Source: Novosphingobium indicum | GTDB taxonomy: Bacteria; Pseudomonadota; Alphaproteobacteria; Sphingomonadales; Sphingomonadaceae | Assembly (NCBI RefSeq): GCF_014645195.1 | Contig: NZ_BMLK01000022.1 | Coordinates: 1 to 64,000, forward strand | Length of the DNA: 64,000 bases | Direction of reading: 5' to 3' | Part shown: positions 17,955 to 26,921 of the stretch, piece after piece | Layout: each line of letters opens with the position of its first letter | Position numbering within the stretch: position 1 is the first letter of the stretch | Notes under the pieces: model-generated | The model's database searches: none | The model's input: the letters and a program-made list of their open reading frames with translations, nothing else | What the model was told of the DNA's origin: nothing | Translations under genes and position numbers: made by a program

Positions 17955-18003
17955 GGCCGGCCAGCCCACACGATAAGAACGACAACAGCGCCGGGGAGAA
18001 GGC

Positions 18004-19587
18004 GTGGCGACAACATCTGGAACCCGGGCATCGGTGACGGCGGCAGCCGCATCGATCCCGGCCTCGGCCTATTTTGCCCTGGCCCTGCTCGCTTCGGCGA
18101 ACCTGCTGAACTATCTCGACCGCTTCGTGGTCTCGATCCTCGCCGAGGCGATCAAGGCGGATTTGCGGCTCGACGACGCGCAGCTCGGCTTCCTGCTCGG
18201 GACGGCCTTCGCGATCTTCTATTCAATCGTCGGTGTCGCCATGGGCGGCATTTCCGACCGGCTCAGCCGCAAGAAGGTCATGGCCTTCGGTCTGGCGCTG
18301 TGGTCGGGCATGACGGCTCTGGGGGGCGCCGCCCCCAACTTCATGACCCTCGCCGCCGCCCGCATCGGCGTGGGCGTGGGAGAGGCCGCCGCCAATCCCT
18401 GCTCGCATTCGCTTCTGGCGGACGTCTTCCCCCCGAAGAACCGCGCCCTCGCGCTCGGCGTCTATCTTGCCGGCACGTTCCTGGGCGGCGCTCTGGCGAT
18501 GGCCGTGGGCGGCTATTTCCTAGAGCACTGGTCGACGAGCATGTGCACGGCGGTTCCGATTGCCGGGGCCTGCGATCTGGCGGCCTGGAAAGCAGCGCTG
18601 TTCGCTGTCGGCATCCCCGGCTTCCCGCTTGCCCTGCTGCTGCTCACCATCCGCGAGCCCGCACGCAATAGCGGCAAGGCGCAGCAGTCGACCGGCGTCA
18701 TCGTCCGTGAGTTTTCCGCCGCCCTGCCCCCGTTCACGCTGATAACCGTTGCCCGCGAAGGCGGACCGCAAGCGCTAGGGCGCAATCTCGTCATTCTGGC
18801 CGCAATCAGCTTTGCCGCTGTGTTGCTTGTCGCGTGGACCGGAGACTACGCCCAGTGGATCGCCTTCGGCGTGGGCGCCTATGTCGTCGTGACCTGGGGG
18901 CAGATCCAGTCGCTGCGCGACCGGCCGCTCTTCGCACTGACCTTCGGCGACCGCACGTTCCTCTACGCCATGGCGGCCACCGCGCTGATCGCCTGCGTGG
19001 GCGGCGCCATCAATGTCTGGGCCGCCCCTTTTGCAATGCGCACCCATGCGCTGAGCCCCAGCGAACTGGGCCTGCGGCTCGGCGTGATCCACACTGTCGG
19101 CGCGGTGATCGGCGTGATCGCCGGCGGCTGGCTCTCGGACAAGTGGAAGCAGCGCGACCGCCGTGCGCCGCTGGGCATGGCCGCCATCTCGATCTGCGGC
19201 ACCCTGCCCAGCGTGCTCGTCATGCTGCTGGTGGTCGAAGTCGACCTGTTCCTCATCGCCTACGCCTCGGTCAGCGTCTTCGGCGCGATGTGGAGCGGAG
19301 CCACCGCTGCCCTCGTGCAGGACCTCGTCCTGCCGCGCATGCGCGGCTCCGCTGCCGCCTGCTATTCGCTGATCGCCATCGTCGTGGCCTCGGGCACCGG
19401 CCCGTACTGGGCCGGCAAGGTCAGCGCCGTGACCGGATCGCTGACCGCCGGTATGCTGAGCCTGCTCATCCTGGCCCCGATCGCGCTCGTGTTCCTCTGG
19501 CTCGCTGCGAAACGCCTTCCCCAGGAAACCCCCGAAGCCCGCCTTGCCCTGGCCGCCGCCGCCGGCGAGCCGGCACCAACGGAGTAA
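18004..19587 (+). CDS. Spinster-type MFS transporter
   Basis: A 527-aa permease with about 12 membrane segments. The N-terminal LNYLDRFVVSILAEAIKADL and the loop GGISDRLSRKKVMAFG are typical of the spinster-like MFS group abundant in sphingomonads. The start is a GTG with GGGGAGAAGG immediately upstream. Only five bases separate its stop from the P450 ATG, so both belong to one transcript. It is expected to import or export the cluster's substrate or an intermediate across the inner membrane. Confidence 0.85.
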   Translation: MATTSGTRASVTAAAASIPASAYFALALLASANLLNYLDRFVVSILAEAIKADLRLDDAQLGFLLGTAFAIFYSIVGVAMGGISDRLSRKKVMAFGLALWSGMTALGGAAPNFMTLAAARIGVGVGEAAANPCSHSLLADVFPPKNRALALGVYLAGTFLGGALAMAVGGYFLEHWSTSMCTAVPIAGACDLAAWKAALFAVGIPGFPLALLLLTIREPARNSGKAQQSTGVIVREFSAALPPFTLITVAREGGPQALGRNLVILAAISFAAVLLVAWTGDYAQWIAFGVGAYVVVTWGQIQSLRDRPLFALTFGDRTFLYAMAATALIACVGGAINVWAAPFAMRTHALSPSELGLRLGVIHTVGAVIGVIAGGWLSDKWKQRDRRAPLGMAAISICGTLPSVLVMLLVVEVDLFLIAYASVSVFGAMWSGATAALVQDLVLPRMRGSAAACYSLIAIVVASGTGPYWAGKVSAVTGSLTAGMLSLLILAPIALVFLWLAAKRLPQETPEARLALAAAAGEPAPTE

Positions 19588-19592
19588 ACCCG

Positions 19593-20885
19593 ATGTCCGA
19601 CGACGTCCTCACCGCCGACGATCCGCTCTACGAAGAGCTTTACGACGTGCGCCGCGAGGCGGAGTCGATGGGCAACTTCATCGACCGCGACGTCACGCCG
19701 GAAATCCACGAACTGCGCGCCAAGGGCCCCGTCCACAAAGGCAAGCTGCGCGAGATCCTGGGGCTGCCGGTCACGTACGAGCGCCACGTCAATGCGACCG
19801 GACGCCAGCACTACACGGTTCTGACTTACGAGGCCTGCGAGACGGCGTTCCGCAATCCGGGGCTCTTCTCCAACACCGTGCAGATGGATCCGCGCGTACC
19901 GGAGAAGGACAGGACCGGCCTGCTCGAGATCGATCCACCCAAGCACCGCGCCTATCGCCGCACCATCCAGCCCAAGTTCCTGATGCCCGAAGCGCTCGGC
20001 TGGTGGCGCAACCGCACCATCGACAGCATCGTCGAGCGTCTGGTCGAACGCCTCTCCACGCGCGAGCGCGCCGATCTCAACATCGAGTACTGCGCCCGCA
20101 TTCCGGTCTACACGATCACCACTGCCATCGGCCTGCACGGCAACGAGGCGCTGCGCTTCCGCCATGCCTACCTCAACAGCACCAGCGCCAGCCGCAAGAT
20201 TTCGCGCGAAGAGCGCATGCGCAATTTCCAGCTGGTGGAATCGCTGCTGATGGACCTCGTCGCCGCGCGGCGCGAAGAGCCGCAGGACGACCTGATCAGC
20301 TATCTCGTCGACAAGCCGCTGCAACTGCCCGGACAGGACCCGCGCCTGCTGACCGATGCGGAGATCATGACGCAGGCCAAGCTGGTCATGGTGGCTGGCG
20401 GCGGCACATCGTGGCGGCAGATGGGCATCACGCTCTTCGCGCTGCTGAGCAACCGCGACCAGCTCGAAGACGTAAAGATGAACCGAGATCTGATGGACGA
20501 CGCTATCGAGGAAAGCCTGCGCTGGGAACCGACCGCGCCCTATCACTACCGCCTCGTGATGGCGGACACCGAGTTCTACGGCCACCAGATCCCCGAAGGA
20601 TCGGTGCTCGAACTCGGCCTCGGCCCAGCCAACCGCGATCCCGCGCGCTGGGACCATCCGGACCTGTTCGACATTCACCGCCCGAAGCTCACCAACATGG
20701 CCTTTGGCCTCGGCACCCATCGCTGTCTCGGCATGAATGTCGCCAAGGTGGAGATGGCACGCGGGATCGATGCCCTGCTCGACGCCTTTCCGGACATGCG
20801 CTTCGATCCCGACGCGCCCGCGCCCTTCATGACAGGCGGACTGGAACAGCGCGGCCCCTCCGCCCTGCCCGTCCTGCTGCGCTAA
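19593..20885 (+). CDS. Cytochrome P450
   Basis: A 430-aa soluble bacterial P450. The haem ligand is C378 in FGLGTHRCLG; the I-helix has AGGGTSWRQ with the oxygen-activating Thr; the ExxR motif is ESLRWEP. It should hydroxylate the cluster's substrate with electrons from a ferredoxin. No ferredoxin or reductase gene is adjacent; the nearest ferredoxin is at 37505. It is the third gene of the amidohydrolase operon. The ATG has only a weak GGAG-type ribosome site, which lies within the MFS gene end. Confidence 0.9.
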   Translation: MSDDVLTADDPLYEELYDVRREAESMGNFIDRDVTPEIHELRAKGPVHKGKLREILGLPVTYERHVNATGRQHYTVLTYEACETAFRNPGLFSNTVQMDPRVPEKDRTGLLEIDPPKHRAYRRTIQPKFLMPEALGWWRNRTIDSIVERLVERLSTRERADLNIEYCARIPVYTITTAIGLHGNEALRFRHAYLNSTSASRKISREERMRNFQLVESLLMDLVAARREEPQDDLISYLVDKPLQLPGQDPRLLTDAEIMTQAKLVMVAGGGTSWRQMGITLFALLSNRDQLEDVKMNRDLMDDAIEESLRWEPTAPYHYRLVMADTEFYGHQIPEGSVLELGLGPANRDPARWDHPDLFDIHRPKLTNMAFGLGTHRCLGMNVAKVEMARGIDALLDAFPDMRFDPDAPAPFMTGGLEQRGPSALPVLLR

Positions 20886-20995
20886 GATCTTGTAGCCAGT
20901 CTCTTTTCACTTGCCGCCGGGGCTGCGGCCTGCCTAGACGGTGCCGCTGAACGCACACGCGTCGCAAGGGCGAGGACAGGCACATTCCCAAAATC

Positions 20996-21535
20996 GTGAC
21001 TCTGCTGACGATCTACCGTCTCGCCGCGGCTCCCGTCGCGGCGGGAGTAGCGCTGGCGGGCTATCGGGATGCGTTCTTCGTCCTTCTCATCGTCAGCCTG
21101 ATTACCGACTTGATCGACGGCCCCCTCGCCCGCCGGCTCGGGCAGGTTACCGAACTCGGCGCCAAGCTCGACACAATCGCCGATTCCTGCACCGTGATCG
21201 CGGGCATCTTCGGCCTCTACCTTCTGGACAGAGCGGTCTTCAGTCCGGAACTGCCGGCGCTCTACGTGTTCCTTGCCAGCTATGCCGCAGCCGCGCTGGC
21301 ATGCCTGGTAAAGTTCCGCGTGCTACCTGCCTACCACCTCTACACATCGAAGCTGGCGGCCTTCTGGTCCGGCGTCTTCTTCATCTGGCTCTATGCCTTC
21401 GGGTACTCGCCGGCGTTCTTCGTCTCGCTGCTGGCACTGGGCGTGCTGGCGAACGTGGAATCGCTGCTGTCGACCTGGCGGCTCAAGCGCTTTCAGACCG
21501 ATATCGGCAGCCTGTTCCGGATCCGCGACAACTGA
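20996..21535 (+). CDS. CDP-alcohol phosphatidyltransferase family protein
   Basis: A 179-aa membrane enzyme. The complete family signature D-x2-D-G-x2-A-R-x8-G-x3-D-x3-D is present (DLIDGPLAR to DTIAD). It makes phospholipid headgroups by transferring a phosphatidyl unit from CDP-diacylglycerol; headgroup specificity is not evident. The start is uncertain: the GTG at 20996 begins directly at the first hydrophobic helix, and the in-frame upstream codons IPKI resemble a normal N-terminus, so a rare ATT or ATC start may be used. It sits 110 bp after the P450 and convergent with the second kinase. Confidence 0.78.
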   Translation: MTLLTIYRLAAAPVAAGVALAGYRDAFFVLLIVSLITDLIDGPLARRLGQVTELGAKLDTIADSCTVIAGIFGLYLLDRAVFSPELPALYVFLASYAAAALACLVKFRVLPAYHLYTSKLAAFWSGVFFIWLYAFGYSPAFFVSLLALGVLANVESLLSTWRLKRFQTDIGSLFRIRDN

Positions 21536-21550
21536 GGCGCCGCAGTCGGC

Positions 21551-22600
21551 TCAATCCACTTTCAGGCGCTTGCGCATCATGGCCTCGTCCATCATCGGCG
21601 TGCCGCGCAGCTGCCCCAGACGTACGCCAGTGCAGGTCATCTTGAAGTGGGTGAACTCCTCATACCATTCGAGGCCATCCGCAGGCTTGCCGCAGGTCTC
21701 TTCCCACAGGGCGATCGTCTCTTCGCGGGTGCCCATGCCCTCAAGATAGGCGCCATGCACCGCACTGCGCCCGTGCATCGTCTCCGCCAGCGTGCAGAAC
21801 CAGGCGAGGTCGTGCAGCGCGCCGCCAAGCGAAGGCTGCTCCCAGTCCATCACCGCCACGACATCGAAGGTGTCATCGAACATCATGTTGCCGATCCGGG
21901 CATCGCCCCAGACGAGACCGGCGGGGTCCTGCTGTGGCCATGAGGCCTTGAGACGATCGAGCGCCGCGCGCAGGATCGGCTGCGGCTCCACCTCTTCCAG
22001 CCACGCCGTGAAGCGCTCATACTTGTTCCACTCCTGCGCCAGCCCCTGCTCGGCACCGGCTGGCCCCTTGAGAAAGCCGAAATCGTCGGTCGGCACGCAC
22101 TGGATCAGGGCAAGCTGGCGGACCGCGTTCTCCCAGAGCGTGCGGCGCTGCGCGGGAGTGGCCTCGCTAAGCCACCCTTCACGGGCATAGGGCGGGATCG
22201 AGACAGGCACACGCCCCTGCTTCTTTTCCATCACGAAGAACGGATTGCCGAGAAGCGCGGGGTCTTCCTCGAACCACAGCGGCCGGGCAACGCGCACACG
22301 CCCGTCCTCGGCCAGCAGCTTCATCACCTGATACTGCTCGTCGAACAGGTTGTCCGGAAAGACCGTGAACGAGCGCGGCTTGATGCGGACAACACAGCCC
22401 TGCTCGTGTTCACGGCCGCCCTCGCTCCAGCGCGCGTCGAACAGCACCGTTTCATGGCTTTGCCCTGCCCCGCGCGGATAGGCGAGATTGTCGATGACAA
22501 CGCCCGTCGCGCCCGGAATCTGCGTGGAAAGCCACTGCGCCAGCTTCGTGGCAAGATCCTCCAGATCGCGCGTTTCCGGTGCAACGATGACGTCCGACAT
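21551..22600 (-). CDS. APH-fold phosphotransferase (second LvaA/ACAD10-like kinase)
   Basis: A 349-aa kinase of the same fold as the gene at 12553. Its catalytic loop reads WGDARIGN (D233, N238), with Trp in place of the usual His, and the metal motif MDWEQ has D252. This variant is seen in kinases linked to acyl-CoA dehydrogenases. ATG 22600 has GGGAG nine bases upstream; a GTG two codons earlier is also in frame. Its promoter region carries a perfect 7+7 palindrome and a TTCG-N6-CGAA element. I infer phosphorylation of a hydroxyl group on a CoA-bound intermediate. Confidence 0.82.
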   Translation of the reverse strand: MSDVIVAPETRDLEDLATKLAQWLSTQIPGATGVVIDNLAYPRGAGQSHETVLFDARWSEGGREHEQGCVVRIKPRSFTVFPDNLFDEQYQVMKLLAEDGRVRVARPLWFEEDPALLGNPFFVMEKKQGRVPVSIPPYAREGWLSEATPAQRRTLWENAVRQLALIQCVPTDDFGFLKGPAGAEQGLAQEWNKYERFTAWLEEVEPQPILRAALDRLKASWPQQDPAGLVWGDARIGNMMFDDTFDVVAVMDWEQPSLGGALHDLAWFCTLAETMHGRSAVHGAYLEGMGTREETIALWEETCGKPADGLEWYEEFTHFKMTCTGVRLGQLRGTPMMDEAMMRKRLKVD

Positions 22601-22636
22601 GGCCACTCTCCCATTCGTGGCGATGCCGCTTATAAG

Positions 22637-22675
22637 TTCGACATCGCGAATTTATTTTCCATTATTTGATAATGG
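22637..22675 (-). promoter_or_regulatory. Control region of the second kinase gene
   Basis: On the minus strand, TTGACC, a 17-bp spacer and TATCAA form a promoter. The -10 lies inside a perfect palindrome, CCATTAT-CAA-ATAATGG (22659-22675). Downstream is TTCGCGATGTCGAA (22637-22650), with perfect TTCG/CGAA arms, matching the putative IclR element. Two different regulators may act here. Confidence 0.45.
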
Positions 22676-22754
22676 CGCAACGAAAGCCGGTCAAGCAGGG
22701 AGCGTCCCGCCTGCACGAAGTTCGTCGTTCGCAATGGGAGTTGAGGTGGCTCGT

Positions 22755-23600
22755 TCAGTCGGCGGGCGTACCGCGCCCGGACAGAAAGCCCGAGATACGC
22801 GCGCAGGCTTCGGCGAGCTGCCGCCCGGCTTGCCGGATCGCGGCTCCCGTCATGGTCGCATGAAAGCCGGCCATGACCAGCGAGATCGTCACCCGGTTCC
22901 GGTTGTCGTAAATCGGCGCCATGATCGCCATGAGCGGATAGCTCTTTTCCGGCTCCAGCGTGAGCTGCGGCGCGACCGGCGGATCGTCGGTCCCGGTGCG
23001 GATGCCCGGACCGTTCATCGCCGCATTGACGCCGCCACGGCGCGAAAGCGGGATGAAACCGTTCTGGCGCACGAACTCGAGCCCGGCATGGAACTCGTCG
23101 ATCTGCTCGGGCGAAAGCTCGGAATCGGTCCGCGCCAGCCAGCTTTCCGCCTCACGCGGCGTGCGCGAATAAAACGACATGGCCTGCACCGAACGCATCG
23201 GCATGCGCGTGCCCAGCGGCACCGGATAGCCGACATGGCTGAGCGAAGCGGCGCGCTCGCGCAAGTGGATGGTATCGCCTTCGAGGAAGTAGGCGCCGCA
23301 CACGACGTCGAACTCGTCCGCCAGCCGCCGCATTTCCGGCTGCGCGACCTGCAGCGGCGAGAAATGCTCGGCCGCCGTACGCCCGATCGCGGCCAGCGCG
23401 GGGCCCAGCACATAGGTCTTGTCAGTGGTGCGGTAGAGATAGCCGACGTCCACCAGTCCGGTCAGCAGCGCATGACAGGTCGCACGGCTGAGCTTCAGCG
23501 CGCGCACGAGATCAGTCAGCGCAAAAGCCTGTCCGGGATGGTCGGCGATGAAGTTCAGGATGGCGGCGACGCGGGCGACACCGGGGGAGGAACGCGACAT
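22755..23600 (-). CDS. IclR-family transcriptional regulator
   Basis: A 281-aa regulator. The N-terminal winged helix-turn-helix covers about residues 1-70 (VARVAAILNFIADHPGQAF, followed by LSRATCHALL), and the C-terminal IclR effector-binding domain covers the rest, ending near GFLSGRG. Such proteins sense aromatic or CoA-pathway intermediates. It lies between the second kinase and the acyl-CoA synthetase, all on the minus strand. A TTCG-N6-CGAA element ends eight bases before its ATG and overlaps the ribosome-site region, suggesting autoregulation. It is the best candidate regulator of the cluster. Confidence 0.9.
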   Translation of the reverse strand: MSRSSPGVARVAAILNFIADHPGQAFALTDLVRALKLSRATCHALLTGLVDVGYLYRTTDKTYVLGPALAAIGRTAAEHFSPLQVAQPEMRRLADEFDVVCGAYFLEGDTIHLRERAASLSHVGYPVPLGTRMPMRSVQAMSFYSRTPREAESWLARTDSELSPEQIDEFHAGLEFVRQNGFIPLSRRGGVNAAMNGPGIRTGTDDPPVAPQLTLEPEKSYPLMAIMAPIYDNRNRVTISLVMAGFHATMTGAAIRQAGRQLAEACARISGFLSGRGTPAD

Positions 23601-23607
23601 GAGTTCT

Positions 23608-23621
23608 TTCGCTATTTCGAA
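23608..23621 (-). promoter_or_regulatory. Putative autoregulatory IclR operator
   Basis: TTCGCTATTTCGAA has perfect TTCG/CGAA arms and an AT-rich core shared with the site at 16698. It lies 8-21 bp before the IclR start codon. A weak promoter (TTGACG, 16 bp, CATAGG on the minus strand) sits just upstream. Confidence 0.5.
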
Positions 23622-23747
23622 TTTCCACGCCTATGGGCAAACCCCCGCGTTCGTCAATAGACACGACTGTTCATTGGAGCGAACTTTCGAGACGAAACCG
23701 GGGACAGGCCTCCCGCGCACTACGTCCCCACATTCGTCCTGAATTAC

Positions 23748-25307
23748 CTACGCCTCCACGCGGCCCATACGCTCAGCCATCATCTTGGCGATCTCACGGC
23801 GGGCGACCTTGTTGGAATGGAGCAGCGGCACCTCTTCGCGCTCCAGCCGGAAGTAGGCGCGCGGTACCTTGTAGCTCGACAGGCGGCCCCGCATTTCGCC
23901 CTCGATCGCAGCCAGATCGAGACCGGCGCCATCGCGCGGAACGACAGCCGCCACCAGCAGGTTGCCGCGTTCCTTGTCGGGCACGCCGACGACGTAGGCG
24001 CTGTGCACGCCTTCGAGCGACTGCAGTTCCATCTCGACTTCAGCGGGCGAGACGTTGGAACTGGCCACCTTGATCATATCGCCGTTGCGGCCGACGAAAT
24101 GGATGCGGCGACCCTGCGGACGATCCTCGACGAGGCACAGGTCGCCGGTGCGGTAGTATCCGTCGGGCGTGTAGTGCTCGGTCTTCTCGATCTTGTGCAG
24201 GCCGGTGGCGATCGGATAGCCGCGCACCTGCATTTCCCCCGTTTCGCCGTCTCCGACCGGACGGTTCTCCTCATCGGCGATGCGGATTTCGTATCCGGAG
24301 GCGAAGTGGTCCATCGGCGCGCAGACCGGGCGGCCTGGTGCGCGGAAATCGTCGCCCCACGAATAGGGACCGAGCGACTCGCTCATGCCGAGCCCCCACC
24401 AGGGCTTGGGGCCACGGATCGTCTCGAGATCCTCGTCGGCGAGCACGCTGCCCATGGCGAAGCGGCTGTTGCTCAACGTGCGCTCGGTACAGACGACCAC
24501 GCCGCCAGACTCGATCCCGGGCACGAGGTACATCATCAGCCCGCCGACCCAGAACATCGGCAGCATGCACGGAATGCGCTTGCCGGGGACGTGCTCCATC
24601 ATCTCGCGCATGGTGTGGCTGCGGAACAGCACCGGGCCATGGTTGTGCTTCACGCCCTTGGGCAGCGCCATCGATCCCGAAGTGTAGATCTCGATCATCT
24701 GATCCGCGGTGTGCACTTCGGACTCGACCTCGCGCAGCAGGTCATCGTCCACCGAGGCGGCGGCGTCGGTGAGGAAGCGCATCGGCGCGATGCAGGACGG
24801 CAGATCGTCGCCCGTCGTCACGATCCAGCGCAGGAACGGCGCTTGCCTGACCCGCAGCGCACCGCATTCCTGCCCTTCGAGTTCGGGCAGGGCATCGACG
24901 ATACGCTCGACGTAGTCCTTGCCGAGCATCGTGCGGTTCATCACCACACCCTGCACGTCCGACTGGCGCAGCACGCGGACCAGTTCGTTGGCGCGGATCA
25001 TCGTGCTGATCGGCACGGCAATGGCGCCGATCCGGCTGATCGCCGCGAGCATCAGCGCGAAGCCCGGTCCATTGCCGAAGATGAAGCCCACACGCGCGCC
25101 CTTGCCGATACCCCGTGCCAGAAGGCCACGGGCAATTTCCGCCGAGCGTTCGTCGAGTTCGCGGTACGAGATCGAGTCGACGACGTTGTCGCCATCCTCG
25201 AGCACCACTGCCGGGGCATCGCCATAGGAAGCCGCCGTCGCGCGGATCAGTTGCGGGAACGTCTTGGCCGATCCCGGTGCGCTCTGCCCGTCCGTGTCAG
25301 TGCTCAC
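23748..25307 (-). CDS. AMP-dependent acyl-CoA synthetase
   Basis: A 519-aa ANL-superfamily ligase that adenylates a carboxylic acid and forms the CoA thioester. The A3 motif is YTSGSMALPKG (208-218), with Met-Ala replacing the usual Thr-Gly. GYYRTGDL, the hinge region GRNGDMIK and a late lysine in SNKVARRE complete the family landmarks. The altered phosphate-binding loop may weaken ATP use or reflect a subgroup. The start is a GTG with GAGAGG about 11 bases upstream. It supplies an alternative to the CoA-transferase for substrate activation. Confidence 0.87.
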   Translation of the reverse strand: MSTDTDGQSAPGSAKTFPQLIRATAASYGDAPAVVLEDGDNVVDSISYRELDERSAEIARGLLARGIGKGARVGFIFGNGPGFALMLAAISRIGAIAVPISTMIRANELVRVLRQSDVQGVVMNRTMLGKDYVERIVDALPELEGQECGALRVRQAPFLRWIVTTGDDLPSCIAPMRFLTDAAASVDDDLLREVESEVHTADQMIEIYTSGSMALPKGVKHNHGPVLFRSHTMREMMEHVPGKRIPCMLPMFWVGGLMMYLVPGIESGGVVVCTERTLSNSRFAMGSVLADEDLETIRGPKPWWGLGMSESLGPYSWGDDFRAPGRPVCAPMDHFASGYEIRIADEENRPVGDGETGEMQVRGYPIATGLHKIEKTEHYTPDGYYRTGDLCLVEDRPQGRRIHFVGRNGDMIKVASSNVSPAEVEMELQSLEGVHSAYVVGVPDKERGNLLVAAVVPRDGAGLDLAAIEGEMRGRLSSYKVPRAYFRLEREEVPLLHSNKVARREIAKMMAERMGRVEA

Positions 25308-25429
25308 TATGCGTCATCCTCTCGCTGGGCCTTGCCTTCCAAAAGGCCTGCCCGTTCTCCCCGGCAATCCTGCAACCTGCGAACCGACAAGACAAGTGTC
25401 TAGGTCCGGGCATCGCCGGGCCGAAACAG

Positions 25430-25443
25430 TTCGAAATTGCAAA
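25430..25443 (-). promoter_or_regulatory. Putative IclR operator upstream of acyl-CoA synthetase
   Basis: Read on the minus strand it is TTTGCAATTTCGAA, matching 12 of 14 positions of the element before the IclR gene. It is about 125 bp upstream of the synthetase start codon. Confidence 0.4.
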
Positions 25444-25496
25444 TCTTTGATCGATATTGAGGAAATTCACAGAAAAGTGCAAGGGCAGCCGTACGC

Positions 25497-26894
25497 TCAA
25501 CTTTCGGCGAAGGTATAAGGCTGCGCGGTGCGCAGATAGTCGTCGGAAAGCACATCGCGCCCGATCGGCGGCACCGCCCGTGCGGTGCAGGTGGTGCGAT
25601 GGCAAAGCCGGCAGGTCACCCCGATCGGGGTGGTCGGGGCATGATCCGGGTCGACACCGCCGGCATAGACGAGCCGCCCCGCCTCCTCCGCCCCGCAAGC
25701 CAGTGCCACGGCGCGCAGCACGCTCGACTTGCCGTAACCTCTGCTCCCGCCGCGGACAGTGCGCGCAATCGAGAAAAAGCGCTCCCCGCCGGGGAGTTCG
25801 AGCCATTGCGTGGCGATCTCCCCCGGCTGACGGAAGACCTGGTGGACACTCCACAAGGGACACCCGCCCCCATGTGCGGCAAAGGGGAAGCCAGCCCCAT
25901 CGAGCCGCTTCGACACGTTGCCCGCCTCGTCGAGCCGGATGAAGAAGAAGCCCACCCGCTCCTCGCCGGGGCGCTGCAGCGTAGTGAGCCGGTGTGCCAC
26001 CTGCTCGAAACTGACACCGAAAAGACTGCACAGCGCGTCGATGTCGTAGCGCCGCTGCTCGGCAGCGCGGGCGAAGCGGGCATAGGGCATGCGGATCGCA
26101 GCGGCGCAGTACCCGGCAAGCGCGCGCAGCAGCAGCGCCGCCGTGGCGCGGCTGGAGAACGTCTGCTCGCGCAAGGTCTGCTTGATCTCGGTACGCATCG
26201 CGGTGTGGGCGATGTGCGTGGCGATCTGGAACGCCCCGCTGGCGGCGTCGAGCGTATCGGCGATCAGCAGTTGCTGGTTGTGCCGGTCGAACCGGCGCAG
26301 CGAATCCATCAGCACGTCGGGCGGCAGGAAGCGCACCCGCACGCCCTTGGCACCGAGCCACTTTTCCGCCCCGCCGTTCTGGTCGATTTCGGCTGCAAGG
26401 TCCTCCGCGCGCTGATCGAGGACATGGAAGTAGTTGCGGTGGCTGGCGAGGAATGCCTGCGCCTCGCGCACCGGATCGCCGGCTTCGCTGCCCGGCCCCG
26501 CCGCGCGCTGTTCGGCCAGGGCCTGCTGCTCGCGCGTATAGGCGCCGTGCAGCCGGAGGAGCGCCTCGGACACACCGGGGAAGCTGGTCGCCAGATCGGC
26601 CACTTCGAGCGCAGGCAGATCGATGTCTGTAAAGATCGGATCGCGCAGCACCTCGGTCAGCCGCCGCGTGTACTCCTCGCCGTCATCCCCGGCGAGATCG
26701 GCAATGTCGAGGCGGTACGTCCGCGCCAGCCGCAGCAGCATGTCCGCGGTGACCGGACGCTGGTTGCGTTCGAGCAGCGCGACATAACTGGGCGAGATCT
26801 CCAGATCATCGGCCATCGCCTGCTGGGTCAGACCCAGTTCGCGGCGCAGACGGCGCAGCCGCGGGCCGAGGTATAATGGGCGGCTTTCTGCCAT
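25497..26894 (-). CDS. ScfR/RamB-type short-chain acyl regulator
   Basis: A 465-aa regulator with an N-terminal XRE helix-turn-helix (LRRELGLTQQAMADDLEISP, about 14-33), a central ImmA/IrrE-like part and a C-terminal cysteine-rich segment (CRLCHRTTC). This domain order defines the short-chain fatty acyl regulator group that controls isocitrate lyase and propionate genes and senses CoA metabolites. It is divergent from isocitrate lyase, which fits that role. Two direct AACTTTACAA / AAGTTTGACA repeats occupy the shared upstream region. Confidence 0.88.
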   Translation of the reverse strand: MAESRPLYLGPRLRRLRRELGLTQQAMADDLEISPSYVALLERNQRPVTADMLLRLARTYRLDIADLAGDDGEEYTRRLTEVLRDPIFTDIDLPALEVADLATSFPGVSEALLRLHGAYTREQQALAEQRAAGPGSEAGDPVREAQAFLASHRNYFHVLDQRAEDLAAEIDQNGGAEKWLGAKGVRVRFLPPDVLMDSLRRFDRHNQQLLIADTLDAASGAFQIATHIAHTAMRTEIKQTLREQTFSSRATAALLLRALAGYCAAAIRMPYARFARAAEQRRYDIDALCSLFGVSFEQVAHRLTTLQRPGEERVGFFFIRLDEAGNVSKRLDGAGFPFAAHGGGCPLWSVHQVFRQPGEIATQWLELPGGERFFSIARTVRGGSRGYGKSSVLRAVALACGAEEAGRLVYAGGVDPDHAPTTPIGVTCRLCHRTTCTARAVPPIGRDVLSDDYLRTAQPYTFAES

Positions 26895-26921
26895 ATCCAG
26901 CCCCTCCTGTCATAACCGCAC

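Noticed and set aside
15915..17969. Long open frame antisense to the thiolase-like and amidohydrolase genes
   Set aside because: It spans two unrelated genes and the promoter between them, so it is chance openness.
23670..23683. TTCATTGGAGCGAA as a further IclR operator
   Set aside because: The arms fit TTCR-N6-CGAA but the core differs from the other copies, and such arms are frequent by chance in this GC-rich DNA.
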